DNA of 64,000 bases from CAWJKP01 sp963843465 (GCA_963843465.1 CAWJKP010000001.1:2170001-2234000), one strand, 5' to 3'. Numbered from the stretch's first letter, positions 27,991-37,134 are shown. Notes: generated by a model from the sequence alone, not told the origin. Numbers and translations: made by a program.

Positions 27991-29109
27991 CTACCGCCGG
28001 TTGACCATGAAGACCGAGTCATCGGCGACGTTCAGCACCGGCTGCCAAGGGTCGTCGAAGATCAAGCGTGAGGCCCGGCCGGGATACCAGACCAATTGGA
28101 TGGAGACGGCCCAGACCTCGCGGTCCTGGCCGGCGGCCCCCAAGCCTTCGCGGGGGAGCAGGTAGGCGAAGTTGTTTTCCAGCGCCCAGTCGGTGCCCAG
28201 CGGGACGGTGCAGTCGGCGCCGAAGAGCAGGTCGCTGCGGCCGGAGACGCCGAGCCAAATGCGGCCCTGCCCGCCGCCGGTGAAGTGGCGGCGGTAGAAG
28301 ACGTGGAAGAGGTCGTTGGGCTCCAGGAAAGTGGTGAGCCTGGCGGTAATGTTGATCGGGCCGCCGCCGACGGCGTAGGCGCCCCAGTAGCCGATCTCGT
28401 CCCATTGGTCGAGGCGGTAGGCCGTTTCGCTGCGGATCAGCTTCAGATCGGCCTGGGGATAGTAGTCGTCGTGGAGGTAGTCGAAGGTCACGGCCGACTG
28501 CCAACCGTCGCCCACCGCCCGGTGGAACAGTCCGCCTGTCAAGAAGATCTGGTTTCGGATCCAGGTGGGAGTGCCGGGCGCCTGGTCGCCGGTGAAGTTG
28601 CTCTGGGCGTCGTCGGCGCCGACTTGGAAGCCGAGGTATTCCCAGGGATCTCCCAGCGGGCCGCCGTAGTTGAGGCCCTCGTGAAAGCCGAAATTGCCGC
28701 TGTGGCTCACGTCGGCCGGGGTGCGGAACCCTTGTACTCCGCCGAAGATCGAGAGGCCCCGAACGCCGCCCAGGCCCCGCCCCTCGAAGTCGAAGTCGGA
28801 GGAGATGCCGCCCTCGTCGGCCGGGTTGACTTCGCACGGACCGCAACATCCGCCGGCAGCGCCCGGGTCGTAAGGGATGCTGCGAGCAACGTCCGGCAGC
28901 AACGGAGGCTGTACCATTCCGATGATGTCGCCGCCGGGCCCGATAACCTCGCCGCTGGGCCCGGCGATCGACCGGTTTTGCCAGTCCTGCCTAGATTGCC
29001 CAGAGGTGGGGTCAGCCGCCTCTTGGGCCCCGACCCGAGCGGCGGAAAGCTCGAAAGTCGCTAGTGCAACCAAGACGAGGGAGACAAACATCCCCGATGG
29101 ATTCGCCAT
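27991..29109 (-). CDS. Planctomycete outer-membrane-type protein, DUF6666-like
   Basis: Exported protein of 372 aa. I start it at 29109 because MANPSGMFVSLVLVALATFE is a signal peptide; an in-frame start at 29175 would read through a GGGCGGGCT repeat. After a Gly/Pro-rich region with two CC/C clusters (GGCCGPCEVNP) the rest is rich in alternating hydrophobic strands ending in aromatic residues (FHVFYRRHF, WAVSIQLVWYPG), as in beta-barrel proteins. I believe it matches a planctomycete-specific uncharacterised family, but cannot verify this. No catalytic motif. Confidence 0.55.
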   Translation of the reverse strand: MANPSGMFVSLVLVALATFELSAARVGAQEAADPTSGQSRQDWQNRSIAGPSGEVIGPGGDIIGMVQPPLLPDVARSIPYDPGAAGGCCGPCEVNPADEGGISSDFDFEGRGLGGVRGLSIFGGVQGFRTPADVSHSGNFGFHEGLNYGGPLGDPWEYLGFQVGADDAQSNFTGDQAPGTPTWIRNQIFLTGGLFHRAVGDGWQSAVTFDYLHDDYYPQADLKLIRSETAYRLDQWDEIGYWGAYAVGGGPINITARLTTFLEPNDLFHVFYRRHFTGGGQGRIWLGVSGRSDLLFGADCTVPLGTDWALENNFAYLLPREGLGAAGQDREVWAVSIQLVWYPGRASRLIFDDPWQPVLNVADDSVFMVNRR

Positions 29110-29210
29110 ACCCGGGGATCTTAGTGAATCTTCGCCGATCTGGCTAGAGAAGCTACGGGGCGGGCTAAAGCCCACCCTACGTCGTTGGGGGTCGGCGCCG
29201 TGGACGGGAT

Positions 29211-29861
29211 TTATCGCTTCGTCGTGTTCGGGTACCTCGCGCCGCCTCCGGAGGTGGTTGGCGGCCTAGTGGTGGAGGCCTGGGGTGCGGGTCGAGTCGT
29301 CGAGGTCGTCTTGTTCTGTGACGTGGTGTTGGTAGTGGTCGTCACCGGCCCATAATATGACCGGGAATAATAGGGATAGGCCACGCCCGGATAGTACGGA
29401 TACGGGTAAACCGGATACGTATAGGGGGCATAGTAGTTGTACGGCGCCGCACCGGTTCCGGAACTGGTCGGATAGCGGCTTTCGTAGGTCGCCGGGCCGG
29501 CGTTTGGCGATGCTTCGTAGTAGGCACCGTTGGAATTGAGGATCTCGTCGATCTTGCCGCGGATCGTCTGGCGGATTCGCAGGGCATCCTTCGCATCGAT
29601 CCGCTTGGTCTTGGCATTGGTCTCCGTGTTCATCTTCTCAATGGCATCGCGAAGCTGGGGCTCGTATTCCTGGTGCATCTTGTTCAAGGCTTTCGCCTGC
29701 CGGGAAGTGAGCTGCGTGCCTTGCGGCAGCTCGAAGGCCGTCTCGACGGGATCCTTCGCCGATTTCGCTCGCCCCAACCGCTCTTGCGCCGACGCCGGCA
29801 AACCAGCGCAACAAGCCAGGGCCACCAAGGCCAACCACCAGGAGAAAAAGGTTCGTTTCAT
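29211..29861 (-). CDS. Secreted protein with Tyr/Pro-rich and Thr-rich tail
   Basis: Hypothetical exported protein (216 aa) with a signal peptide (MKRTFFSWWLALVALACCAG). Residues ~45-110 are helical (LTSRQAKALNKMHQEYEPQ ... IRQTIRGKIDEILNSNG), then a Tyr/Pro-rich stretch (YYAPYTYPVYPYPYYPG) and a Thr/Ser/Pro-rich end. Similar low-complexity tails are common in planctomycete envelope proteins. Function unknown. The promoter at 29909-29937 fits it. Confidence 0.65.
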   Translation of the reverse strand: MKRTFFSWWLALVALACCAGLPASAQERLGRAKSAKDPVETAFELPQGTQLTSRQAKALNKMHQEYEPQLRDAIEKMNTETNAKTKRIDAKDALRIRQTIRGKIDEILNSNGAYYEASPNAGPATYESRYPTSSGTGAAPYNYYAPYTYPVYPYPYYPGVAYPYYSRSYYGPVTTTTNTTSQNKTTSTTRPAPQASTTRPPTTSGGGARYPNTTKR

Positions 29862-30194
29862 GGTACTCTCCCACGTTTAACACCAGACCGCGACCGCCCA
29901 TCGTGTTCAGGATACGCCTGATCGACAGGAAAAACAACAACTCCGCCGCGAAAATTTCGCCTTCCCCCCTTGCGGGTTGCCGCAAAAGGCCCTCGGTTGG
30001 ACCGGCGGCCTGGTCGGAAGACGTGGGGCGTTGTTTTCCCGGCCCATACCGGCGGGCGAGCAGGACGGGTGGGAAAACCTGTTGGGCGAGCGGGAGCACC
30101 CGAATAGATCCAAAGCCGGGCGTAACCTATGCTTTCCAGAGGGTTGTTCTTTCGCAAGCCCTTATTCCGGCGAGACTTTCCCCAGGACCAACTC
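29862..30194. other. Divergent intergenic region
   Basis: This 333-bp region separates a minus-strand secreted protein gene from the plus-strand glycosyltransferase. It holds the minus-strand promoter at 29909-29937. I see no repeat element, RNA gene or small ORF that I would defend. Confidence 0.5.
29909..29937 (-). promoter_or_regulatory. Promoter of the secreted protein gene at 29861
   Basis: Read on the minus strand: TTGTTT (29937-29932), 17-bp spacer, TATCCT (29914-29909), about 48 bp upstream of the ATG. Confidence 0.45.
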
Positions 30195-31010
30195 ATGGCT
30201 TCCAAGGTCATCGCTGCGGCCCGTTCGACGGACGACCCGCGCCGGCGGATATGTCTGATGGGACTTCCGCTGGACAACCTCACGCTCGCGGAGGCTGTGC
30301 GCGAGATTGTCCAGGCGATGGAAGGCGATCAGGCGCGACGGGCCTGTTTCGTCAACGCCGATTGCGTGAACCTCGCGCGGCGTCACGCGGAATACCGGGA
30401 GGCTCTGCGGACGGCCGACCTGGTCTTTGCCGACGGCATCGGCATGAGGCTGGCCGGGATCGTTCTGGGCCGGCGAGTGCGGGACAACGTCAACGGGACC
30501 GACCTGTTCCCCAGGCTCTGCGAAGCTCTGGAGAAACGTGGTAAGCGGATTTTCCTCCTGGGAGCCCGGCCCGGCACGGCCGAGCAACTGGCCGCGTGGA
30601 TTGCGGGCCGTTATCCGGGCATCGTCGTTGCCGGCTGTCGGGACGGCTATTTCCCGCCGGCTGACGAGGCGGACGTCATCCAACAGGTCCGCGGTTCGCG
30701 ATCCGACCTGCTGTTGGTGGCTTTCGGTGCCCCGCGGCAAGATGTCTGGGTCGACCAACACCTAGCGGAGTTGGGTGTGAAGGTAGCCGTCGGGGTGGGC
30801 GGTCTGTTCGATTTCTTCAGCGGGCGAATCCCCCGTGCGCCGCTCTGGCTCCGCCGACTCGGCATGGAATGGTGCTACCGGCTCTATCAGGAGCCCCGGC
30901 GGTTGGCGAGGCGTTACCTCCTGGGTAACCCGGTTTTCCTCGCCCGCGTGCTGCGTGAGCGGATCGCGGGCCGGAATCCGGGAAACGACGCCGGTGCCGG
31001 CGGCAACTAA
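30195..31010 (+). CDS. WecB/TagA/CpsF-family glycosyltransferase
   Basis: Glycosyltransferase family 26 enzyme (271 aa), probably transferring an N-acetylaminosugar to a lipid-linked intermediate in surface polysaccharide synthesis. The start at 30195 follows AGGA. Family motifs: NADCVNLARRH, FADGIGM, RIFLLGARPGTAEQ, LLVAFGAPRQDVWVDQHL and GVGGLFDFFSGRIPRAP. The last ~40 residues (GMEWCYRLYQEPRRLARRYL) form the membrane-association tail. It is 186 bp upstream of a sigma-factor gene in the same direction; no other polysaccharide gene is adjacent. Confidence 0.9.
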   Translation: MASKVIAAARSTDDPRRRICLMGLPLDNLTLAEAVREIVQAMEGDQARRACFVNADCVNLARRHAEYREALRTADLVFADGIGMRLAGIVLGRRVRDNVNGTDLFPRLCEALEKRGKRIFLLGARPGTAEQLAAWIAGRYPGIVVAGCRDGYFPPADEADVIQQVRGSRSDLLLVAFGAPRQDVWVDQHLAELGVKVAVGVGGLFDFFSGRIPRAPLWLRRLGMEWCYRLYQEPRRLARRYLLGNPVFLARVLRERIAGRNPGNDAGAGGN

Positions 31011-31196
31011 TCTCAAGGAGCCGTTAGGGCGGAATTCATTCCACCTGAGCGGACTGGAGTCCGCAGTACGTTGGCCGTGCGGGTTCTTCCGGATCGGCCC
31101 CCCCAACGCTTCTGTTCCCCAACGGCCGTGGCCCTCGTGTATAGAATGCATAAGGGACACTGGAGACGGCACTGGCAGCAGAGGAAGGTCGAGGGC

Positions 31197-32642
31197 ATGG
31201 TGGATTACGCTGATGCCGACCCGATTCGGATGTACCTGCAGCAGATGGACCCCATCGCTATGCTCGATCGGGGGGGTGAGGTTGCTGCAGCTAAACAGAT
31301 CGAGAAGAGCCGTCGCAGGTTTCGCCGGGGGGCGTTGTCGTCGCTGTACATGATCCGCAAGATCGTCGAGTTGCTCGACCGGGCCCGGCGGGGGAAGCCG
31401 CGATTGGATCGGGTGCTGGAGGGCATGTTCGCCGACCCGGTGCTCAAAGGGCGGGTTGAAGGTCTGCTCAATCCGAACCTGGCCACGCTCCAGCCGCTGC
31501 TGCAGCGGTGCCAGGAGGAGTTCCTCACGATGCTGGACAAAGAGCGACTGCCGGCGCTGCGCCGACAGTCGCGTATCCGGCTGCTGCGCCGCCGTGGCAA
31601 GGCGGTGCGGCTGATTGAGGAGCTCGGGCCGCAGTTGCACTACTTGCGCACGGCACTTCGCGACCTGCGGCAGCTCTCGCTGCGGATGACGCAGTTGGAG
31701 CAGGAATTGGCCGTGCTGTCGGCCGACACGGCCCGACACGCCGATGCGGCTCGGGTCCGCCGGGAATTGTCGGAACTGGTCCGCGGGACCGGGGACACGC
31801 CGGCCGGACTCCGCCGCCGGCTGGCCAAGATCCATGAGCGGGAGCAGGCCTACGTCGCCGCTCGGCGGGTGCTGTCGGTTTCCAATCTGCGACTGGTGGT
31901 GGCCATTGCCAAGCGTTACCGCAACCGGGGAGTCAGCTTTCTGGACCTGATCCAGGAGGGCAACACGGGGTTGATGCGGGCCGTCGACAAGTTCCAGTAT
32001 TCCCGCGGATTCAAGTTCTCCACCTACGCCACCTGGTGGATCCGGCAGGCCATTACCCGCTCGATCGCCGACCAGAGCCGGACCATTCGCGTCCCGGTAC
32101 ACATGATCGAGACCATCGGCCGGGTGCGCGACATCCACCAGGATCTGGTTCAACAGAAGTCGCGGCTCCCCAAGGCCGAGGAGACCGCCGAGGCCGCGGG
32201 GCTGTCGGTCGATGAGACCACGCTGGCCTTGCGCCTCAACCGCCAGCTTCAATCCCTCGATCAGCCCGTCGGCGCCGGCGAAGATGCCTACGTGGGCGAT
32301 TTCGTCCAGGATTACCGCGAGGATGATCCGGTGGAGGGGCTCTATCGGGAGTCGTTGCGGTCGCGGATCGCCGACGCCTTGCGGGCGCTGACTTACCGGG
32401 AGCGGGAAGTCATCCGCCTGCGCTACGGCTTGGCCGATGGTCACGCGTATACCTTGGCCGACATCGGCAGGATCTTCTCCGTCAGCCGTGAACGAGTCCG
32501 CCAGATCGAGACCGGGGCGCTGAAGAAGCTGCAGCAGCCCTTGCGAGCCAAGAAACTACGGGGACTGCTGGAGCACCTCGTTTTTCCTTCGTGGGAACAG
32601 CCGGAGCCGCACCCACCGCCCGGCAGCCTCAGCTCCGGATGA
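31197..32642 (+). CDS. RpoD/SigA-like RNA polymerase sigma factor with long N-terminal spacer
   Basis: Sigma-70-family factor (481 aa from 31197). It begins with a short region 1.2-like DPIRMYLQQMD and then ~200 basic, mainly helical residues without clear similarity. Region 2 is textbook (SNLRLVVAIAKRYRNRGVSF, DLIQEGNTGLMRAVDKF, FSTYATWWIRQAI), region 3 is present, and region 4 has REREVIRLRYGL and SRERVRQIETGALKKL. No acidic region 1.1 is seen. It is closer to group 1/2 factors than to ECF factors. An upstream in-frame ATG at 31146 is possible. It may be an alternative primary-like sigma rather than the housekeeping one. Confidence 0.85.
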   Translation: MVDYADADPIRMYLQQMDPIAMLDRGGEVAAAKQIEKSRRRFRRGALSSLYMIRKIVELLDRARRGKPRLDRVLEGMFADPVLKGRVEGLLNPNLATLQPLLQRCQEEFLTMLDKERLPALRRQSRIRLLRRRGKAVRLIEELGPQLHYLRTALRDLRQLSLRMTQLEQELAVLSADTARHADAARVRRELSELVRGTGDTPAGLRRRLAKIHEREQAYVAARRVLSVSNLRLVVAIAKRYRNRGVSFLDLIQEGNTGLMRAVDKFQYSRGFKFSTYATWWIRQAITRSIADQSRTIRVPVHMIETIGRVRDIHQDLVQQKSRLPKAEETAEAAGLSVDETTLALRLNRQLQSLDQPVGAGEDAYVGDFVQDYREDDPVEGLYRESLRSRIADALRALTYREREVIRLRYGLADGHAYTLADIGRIFSVSRERVRQIETGALKKLQQPLRAKKLRGLLEHLVFPSWEQPEPHPPPGSLSSG

Positions 32643-32783
32643 CGAGTGTCGTCAAAGTTTGGACAAGTGGCGTGTCGTCAAAGTGTCGACAACCCGCTGC
32701 CCCGGACGGTGCGGCAGGGAGACGTTGGGGGCAAAGCCGGCAATCGCAACCATGCCGGTATGGAAACGGGAGAAGCGTGTCGG

Positions 32784-32800
32784 TTGGCATGAGGGTTGCA
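32784..32800 (+). promoter_or_regulatory. Sigma-54 (-24/-12) promoter
   Basis: TTGGCATGAGGGTTGCA matches the sigma-54 consensus YTGGCACGN4TTGCW, with the GG and GC dinucleotides exactly 10 nt apart. It lies ~100 bp upstream of the Gly/Tyr-rich TPR gene. No enhancer-binding regulator gene is in the window. Confidence 0.7.
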
Positions 32801-32902
32801 TCACTCTTGAGGTAGGTGGTCGCTAGACTGCCGGTCTCGCTTGGCAGTCTGCGGCTGTTGGGGCCGCGGGAAGCACTTCATTTTGCGGATAGGGAGGCAC
32901 CC

Positions 32903-34273
32903 ATGAACCGCACCCTTCTCCTTGCCGGCGTTTGGCTCTTGAGTCCGCTGCTAGCGGTTCGTGGAGGCCCTGCACTTGCCGCCGCGCACGGCGGGCACGG
33001 CGGCAGTTCCGGCGGGCATAGCGGCAGCTCCGGCGGGCATAGCGGCAGCTCCGGCGGGCATAGCGGAAGCGCCGGCGGCCACGGCGGCCACTCCGGTGCT
33101 GGGCATTCGAGCAGGAGCTTCTCCGCCCCTCGCGCCGCCGCATCGCATTCGTTCCACTCACCGCACTCAGCGCCCCATTACGCGGCATCGCACGCCGCTT
33201 GGACGCCGCACGCGCTATCGCCGTCCCACTTTGCAACGCACTTTCCGGCGACCGGCGGATGGATGCCGGCAGCCAGGTCTTCCGTGTCCCGGATGGCCGC
33301 CATCCCGCACCTGTCGCCAAGCGACGGCTATAACCTCCATTCCGGTCCGAACTTGGCCGCCCACCGCGGCCTTGCGTCGCTGGCGCCCGGTTATGGCCGC
33401 GATCAGCACGGCGATTGGAATCGTCATTCCGACGGGAATCGGCGCGGGGATCGTTATTCCGACGGGAATTGGGGCGGGAACGGTTTCTACCACCATCACC
33501 CGTGGGGCTACCTTTCTAACGCCTCTTCGATCTACCCATATTCCTACGGCCAGGCTCTCGGCAGCGGCTTCTACGGCAGCGGCTGTTACGGCAATGGGTG
33601 CTACGGCAATGGATGCTACGGCAGCGGGTGCTACGGCAACGGTGGTTACGGCAACGGTGGTTACGGCTACGGTGGTTACGGCTACGGTGGTTACGGCGTG
33701 CCCGCTTACAACGTCTACAACGACTATGTCTACAACGACTATCAGACCCCGAGCGGTCCGCCGGCGGCGTCTTACAACGTCAGCTATCCGCCGGCTGCGG
33801 AGAATCCGCCGGAAGCGGTCCCGCCGCCACCGGTCCCCGAGGGCGATACCGCGTTCTACGCGCAGGCCTTGGCGGCCTTTTCCGCGGGCAAGTATGAGGA
33901 GGCCATTCGACTGGCCGATCACGCGCTGGTGGACGCGCCCAAGGACGCCCGCACTCACGAACTGCTGTCGCTGGCGATGTTCGCTCTGGGCGACTACCGC
34001 GGCGCGGCGATCGAGGCCCACGCGGCGATCTCGCTGGGGCCGATCGGCAACTGGGCTCGCCTCCACGCGGATTACAACAACCCGGATACGTACCGCACCC
34101 AACTCCGGGCGTTGGAGGGCTACGTCACCAGCCATCCCAAGGCCGCCGACGCGCATTTCCTCTTGGGCTATCAGTATCTGATGCTGGGCCATGCGGACGC
34201 GGCGAAGTACCAGTTCCAGACGGCCCGCCGGCTAACGCCCGACGATGCCCTGGCCGCCAAGCTCGCAGAGTAG
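32903..34273 (+). CDS. Secreted Gly/His/Tyr-rich protein with C-terminal TPR-like domain
   Basis: Exported protein of 456 aa, with AGGGAGG before ATG 32903 and a clear signal peptide (MNRTLLLAGVWLLSPLLAV). Then come a GHSGSSGGHSGSSGG repeat, a Ser/His/Ala-rich region, and a run of YGNGCYGNGCYGSG-type repeats (about ten units), four of them with a single Cys. After YNDY repeats and a Pro-rich linker, residues ~315-456 form tetratricopeptide-like helices (FYAQALAAFSAGKYEEAIRLADHAL). Function unknown; repeats suggest a structural or surface role. Likely driven by the sigma-54 promoter. Its TAG stop lies in the left arm of an inverted repeat. Confidence 0.75.
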   Translation: MNRTLLLAGVWLLSPLLAVRGGPALAAAHGGHGGSSGGHSGSSGGHSGSSGGHSGSAGGHGGHSGAGHSSRSFSAPRAAASHSFHSPHSAPHYAASHAAWTPHALSPSHFATHFPATGGWMPAARSSVSRMAAIPHLSPSDGYNLHSGPNLAAHRGLASLAPGYGRDQHGDWNRHSDGNRRGDRYSDGNWGGNGFYHHHPWGYLSNASSIYPYSYGQALGSGFYGSGCYGNGCYGNGCYGSGCYGNGGYGNGGYGYGGYGYGGYGVPAYNVYNDYVYNDYQTPSGPPAASYNVSYPPAAENPPEAVPPPPVPEGDTAFYAQALAAFSAGKYEEAIRLADHALVDAPKDARTHELLSLAMFALGDYRGAAIEAHAAISLGPIGNWARLHADYNNPDTYRTQLRALEGYVTSHPKAADAHFLLGYQYLMLGHADAAKYQFQTARRLTPDDALAAKLAE

Positions 34274-34323
34274 GTTATGCTTCAGCATAACGCTTCCCAA
34301 CCGTTATGCTGAAGCATAACCTA
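34271..34323. terminator. Inverted repeat that supplies the stop codons of two convergent genes
   Basis: Perfect 22-bp arms (34271-34292 and 34302-34323, core GGTTATGCTTCAGCATAAC). The first bases of the left arm are the TAG stop of the TPR gene; the last bases of the right arm, read on the minus strand, are the TAG stop of the kinase-receiver gene. Each arm is itself a short palindrome, so it can act as a two-way terminator. Confidence 0.8.
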
Positions 34324-35559
34324 CAAGGGGGCAGGCTGACGCTGGCGGCCGCGGATCGCCTCGACGAGCGCTTCCGACGGCCCGTTCTTCACCAGGTACG
34401 CGTCGGCCCCGGCCTCGTACATGGCGGAGATCATCGCCTGGTCTTCGTGCATCGACAGGCCGATGACGCGGACCTGCGGCATCTCGGCCTTGATCTGCCG
34501 TGTGGCGTCGATGCCGTTGAGCACGGGCATGGTGATGTCCATGAGCACGACCTGCGGCGCAGTCCGCCGGGCCAACTCCAGGGCCTCTTGCCCGTCGCCC
34601 GCCTGCCCCACCACGTCGATGTCCGGCTCCTCAGCCAAGAGACCGGTCAGACCCTCGCGGAGGATCGGGTGATCGTCCGCCACGAGCACCCGGATCCGCT
34701 TTCGCCGGGCCGTGTGGATCTCGCCGCCACGAGCAACCGGCTCACCTTCCAAGAGCGATTCCTCCGGCGCAAGGTCGATGTCTACCGGCGCCGCGCCGAG
34801 CGGGATGCGCATGACCATCCGTGTGCCGGTCCCCGGCGACGATTCGGCATCCAGCCGCCCGCCCAAAAGCGCCAGCCGCTGGCGGAGGCTGAACAGTCCG
34901 AAGCCTCCCGTCGCGGCGGGGTCCTTGGCGGCAAACTGGTCGAGAATCGCCGGATCGAAGCCGGCCCCCTGGTCGGCCACGAGGATTTCCAACAGGTCGC
35001 CGTTGCCCCGCGAGATCCGCACCAGGGCGCGGCCGGCTGCCGCGTGCTTGACGACGTTGAACAACAGCTCCCGGACCGCGTGGAACAAGAGGATACGGGT
35101 GTCCTCGCAGATCGGCTCCACCTGGGCCAGGGCCTCGACCTCGACCAGAAGCCCGTGCTTCTCCTCCATATGCCCGGCCAACCACCTCACAGCCGGCTCG
35201 AGTCCCGCTTCGTAGAGCACCGGCGGACTGAGCTCGAAGGTCAACGACCGCGACCCGCTGATCGCCTGGTCCAAAAGCTCATCGACCTGCGTCAACAGGC
35301 CGCCGATGGTTTCTTCCGTGGCCCGCCGGCGGATCATGGCCACTTTGAGCCGGGCGGCGACCAGCAGTTGCTGCAGGTCGTCGTGCAGCAAGCGGGCCAG
35401 CCGGCGGCGCTCCCGCTGCTCGGCATGCGCCAGTTGCGAGGCCAGGGCCTGCAATTGCGAAGTCCTTTCCTGCAAGGCGCGGGTCCGTTGGGCAACCCGT
35501 TGCTCCAGGGTTTCGGCCAGCCGCTTGAGGTCGAGGATCTCGCTCGTGTTGCTGGGCAT
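34321..35559 (-). CDS. Soluble hybrid histidine kinase with C-terminal receiver
   Basis: A 412-residue cytoplasmic signalling protein. ATG 35559 with AAGGAAG upstream. Residues 8-50 form a coiled coil (LKRLAETLEQRVAQRTRALQ), then a HisKA_3 box with His59 in RLLHDDLQQLL, an ATPase domain (ELLFNVVKHA, DQGAGFDP, GGFGLFSLRQR, GTGTRM) and a receiver domain with phospho-acceptor Asp341 (VVLMDITMPVLNG) and Lys391. There is no transmembrane segment, PAS domain or DNA-binding domain, so both input and output must come from partners. The coiled coil is of the type that normally follows a PAS domain. Placement of receiver after kinase resembles hybrid kinases. Confidence 0.85.
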   Translation of the reverse strand: MPSNTSEILDLKRLAETLEQRVAQRTRALQERTSQLQALASQLAHAEQRERRRLARLLHDDLQQLLVAARLKVAMIRRRATEETIGGLLTQVDELLDQAISGSRSLTFELSPPVLYEAGLEPAVRWLAGHMEEKHGLLVEVEALAQVEPICEDTRILLFHAVRELLFNVVKHAAAGRALVRISRGNGDLLEILVADQGAGFDPAILDQFAAKDPAATGGFGLFSLRQRLALLGGRLDAESSPGTGTRMVMRIPLGAAPVDIDLAPEESLLEGEPVARGGEIHTARRKRIRVLVADDHPILREGLTGLLAEEPDIDVVGQAGDGQEALELARRTAPQVVLMDITMPVLNGIDATRQIKAEMPQVRVIGLSMHEDQAMISAMYEAGADAYLVKNGPSEALVEAIRGRQRQPAPL

Positions 35560-35681
35560 CTTCGATCTTCCTTGCGGTCCCCCGCTGGCCCGGACAAGGC
35601 GCGGAACACCGCTCCGTTGAAGCCGTCTCCTGGCAACACCAAACTAACAAATGTGCCCTCCGCCTGCAAGCCACCCGCTAG

Positions 35682-35775
35682 GCTGTAGGCAGTGCCCTCT
35701 GTGGCGTTCCGGGGGCAGGGAAAGGCGTCGTTCCTAGGTCCCCGGCGGAACGCCACCGAGGGCTTCCCCTACAGC
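35682..35775. repeat. Inverted-repeat element, CTGTAGG...GTGGCGTTCCG family
   Basis: Arms 35682-35711 and 35746-35775 are ~30-bp imperfect complements. Same family as the perfect copy at 43297-43385 and the copies at 48998-49085 and (one arm) 53572-53601. It lies between the Gfo/Idh stop and the kinase start, both on the minus strand. Confidence 0.85.
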
Positions 35776-35814
35776 ATTACAACGCTTCGGGCAACCAATT
35801 CCCTGCTCGCTGCC

Positions 35815-37134
35815 TTAGATCGCAAACTTGCTCACGCCGGGCAGCGGGAGCGGGTAGTTGCCCGCGGCGTCCGGCAGGCTGGGCGGAGGCGTCTGGAAAT
35901 TCGCCCCATCCGGCGGCGGGCCGAACTGGAAAGCGGACTTGGCGATCTCGTCCCAGCGGATCGGCTTGCCGCTGTAGCAGGCCACTTGCCCCAGCACGCC
36001 GATCATCGTGCTGTTGGCCATGTGGTAGCCGCTGTTGATCGGCTGGCCGTTGCGGACCGACTCGATGAGGGCTTTCTGCTCGGCGTCGTAGGGATTGTTG
36101 TGCCGCCCGGAGAACCGCCACTTGGCCTCGCCTTCGATGCGGCAGTCGCCGAGGTAGCACTTGCCCTTGGTGCCCATCACGATGTCCGAGGAGTTGTCGT
36201 AGCAGCCGGCTTCGGTGCGGCACAGCGCATAGAGCCGGGCGCCGCTGGCATACTCGTAGACCGCCGTGTGGTGGTCGAACATGTCGCCGTAGACTTCGCC
36301 GAACGACGAGGCCCGCCCGCCCAGCCCGAAACACCAGGCCGGCATCTCCTCCTTGAGGATCCAGGAGATGCGGTCGACGTTGTGTACCAGCGACTGCGTC
36401 ACGTCGTCGCCGGAGAGCCAGCGGAAGTGGTACCAGTTGCTGAACTGGTACTCGGTCTCGGAATAGTGGGCCTTGCGGCCGACCACCTGGTACGGCGCGC
36501 GAAGGAACATCGACTGCGCGGCCACCACGTCGCCGATGGCCCCGTCGTGGATCCGCTGCACGGTCTCGCGGTAGCCCGCGTGAAACCGGCTCTGCAAGCC
36601 GGAAAGCAAGCTGAGATTCTTCTGTTTGGCCAGGTCGCAGGCGGCCTGCATCCGTCGCACGCCGACGGGGTCGATGCCGTGCGGCTTCTCCACGAAGACG
36701 TGTTTGCCCGAGCGGATCCCCGCCTCGGCGTACATCGGGTGGAACTTCAACGCGCAGGCGATCAGCACCACGTCGACGCTGTCGATCACCTTCTGGTAGC
36801 CGTCGAAACCCACGAACTGGTGGGCGTCGTCCACCGCCACCTGCTTGGGATGGCCCGCCTTGAGGTTGTTGCGGGCGGCCTGAAGCCGGTCGGAAAAGAT
36901 GTCGCACATCGCCACCAGTTTCACGTAGGGACCGGCCTTGAGACTCTCGTCGGCGGCCCCCGAGCAGCGCCCGCCGCAGCCGATCATGCCGATCTTGATC
37001 GTCTCCTCGCCTGCCGCATGTGCTCCGCGGGCGATGGAAAGCGTCCCCAGCGCCGCCGCACCGGCTGCCGAGGCCTTCAAAAAATCGCGACGCGTCGCGC
37101 TGGCTGAACCCGCCGATTGCTTTCCCGGAACCAT
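35815..37134 (-). CDS. Tat-exported Gfo/Idh/MocA-family oxidoreductase
   Basis: Oxidoreductase of 439 aa. The start at 37134 has AAGGAGGG upstream and precedes a twin-arginine signal (TRRDFLKASAAGAAALG). Rossmann motif GMIGCGGRCSGAA; EKP motif in VFVEKPHGID. The substrate domain contains a typical QSLVHNVDRISWIL stretch. The protein is complete. Neighbours on the same strand are a kinase-receiver protein downstream and the AAA/DUF4276 pair upstream; no functional link is evident. Confidence 0.9.
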   Translation of the reverse strand: MVPGKQSAGSASATRRDFLKASAAGAAALGTLSIARGAHAAGEETIKIGMIGCGGRCSGAADESLKAGPYVKLVAMCDIFSDRLQAARNNLKAGHPKQVAVDDAHQFVGFDGYQKVIDSVDVVLIACALKFHPMYAEAGIRSGKHVFVEKPHGIDPVGVRRMQAACDLAKQKNLSLLSGLQSRFHAGYRETVQRIHDGAIGDVVAAQSMFLRAPYQVVGRKAHYSETEYQFSNWYHFRWLSGDDVTQSLVHNVDRISWILKEEMPAWCFGLGGRASSFGEVYGDMFDHHTAVYEYASGARLYALCRTEAGCYDNSSDIVMGTKGKCYLGDCRIEGEAKWRFSGRHNNPYDAEQKALIESVRNGQPINSGYHMANSTMIGVLGQVACYSGKPIRWDEIAKSAFQFGPPPDGANFQTPPPSLPDAAGNYPLPLPGVSKFAI

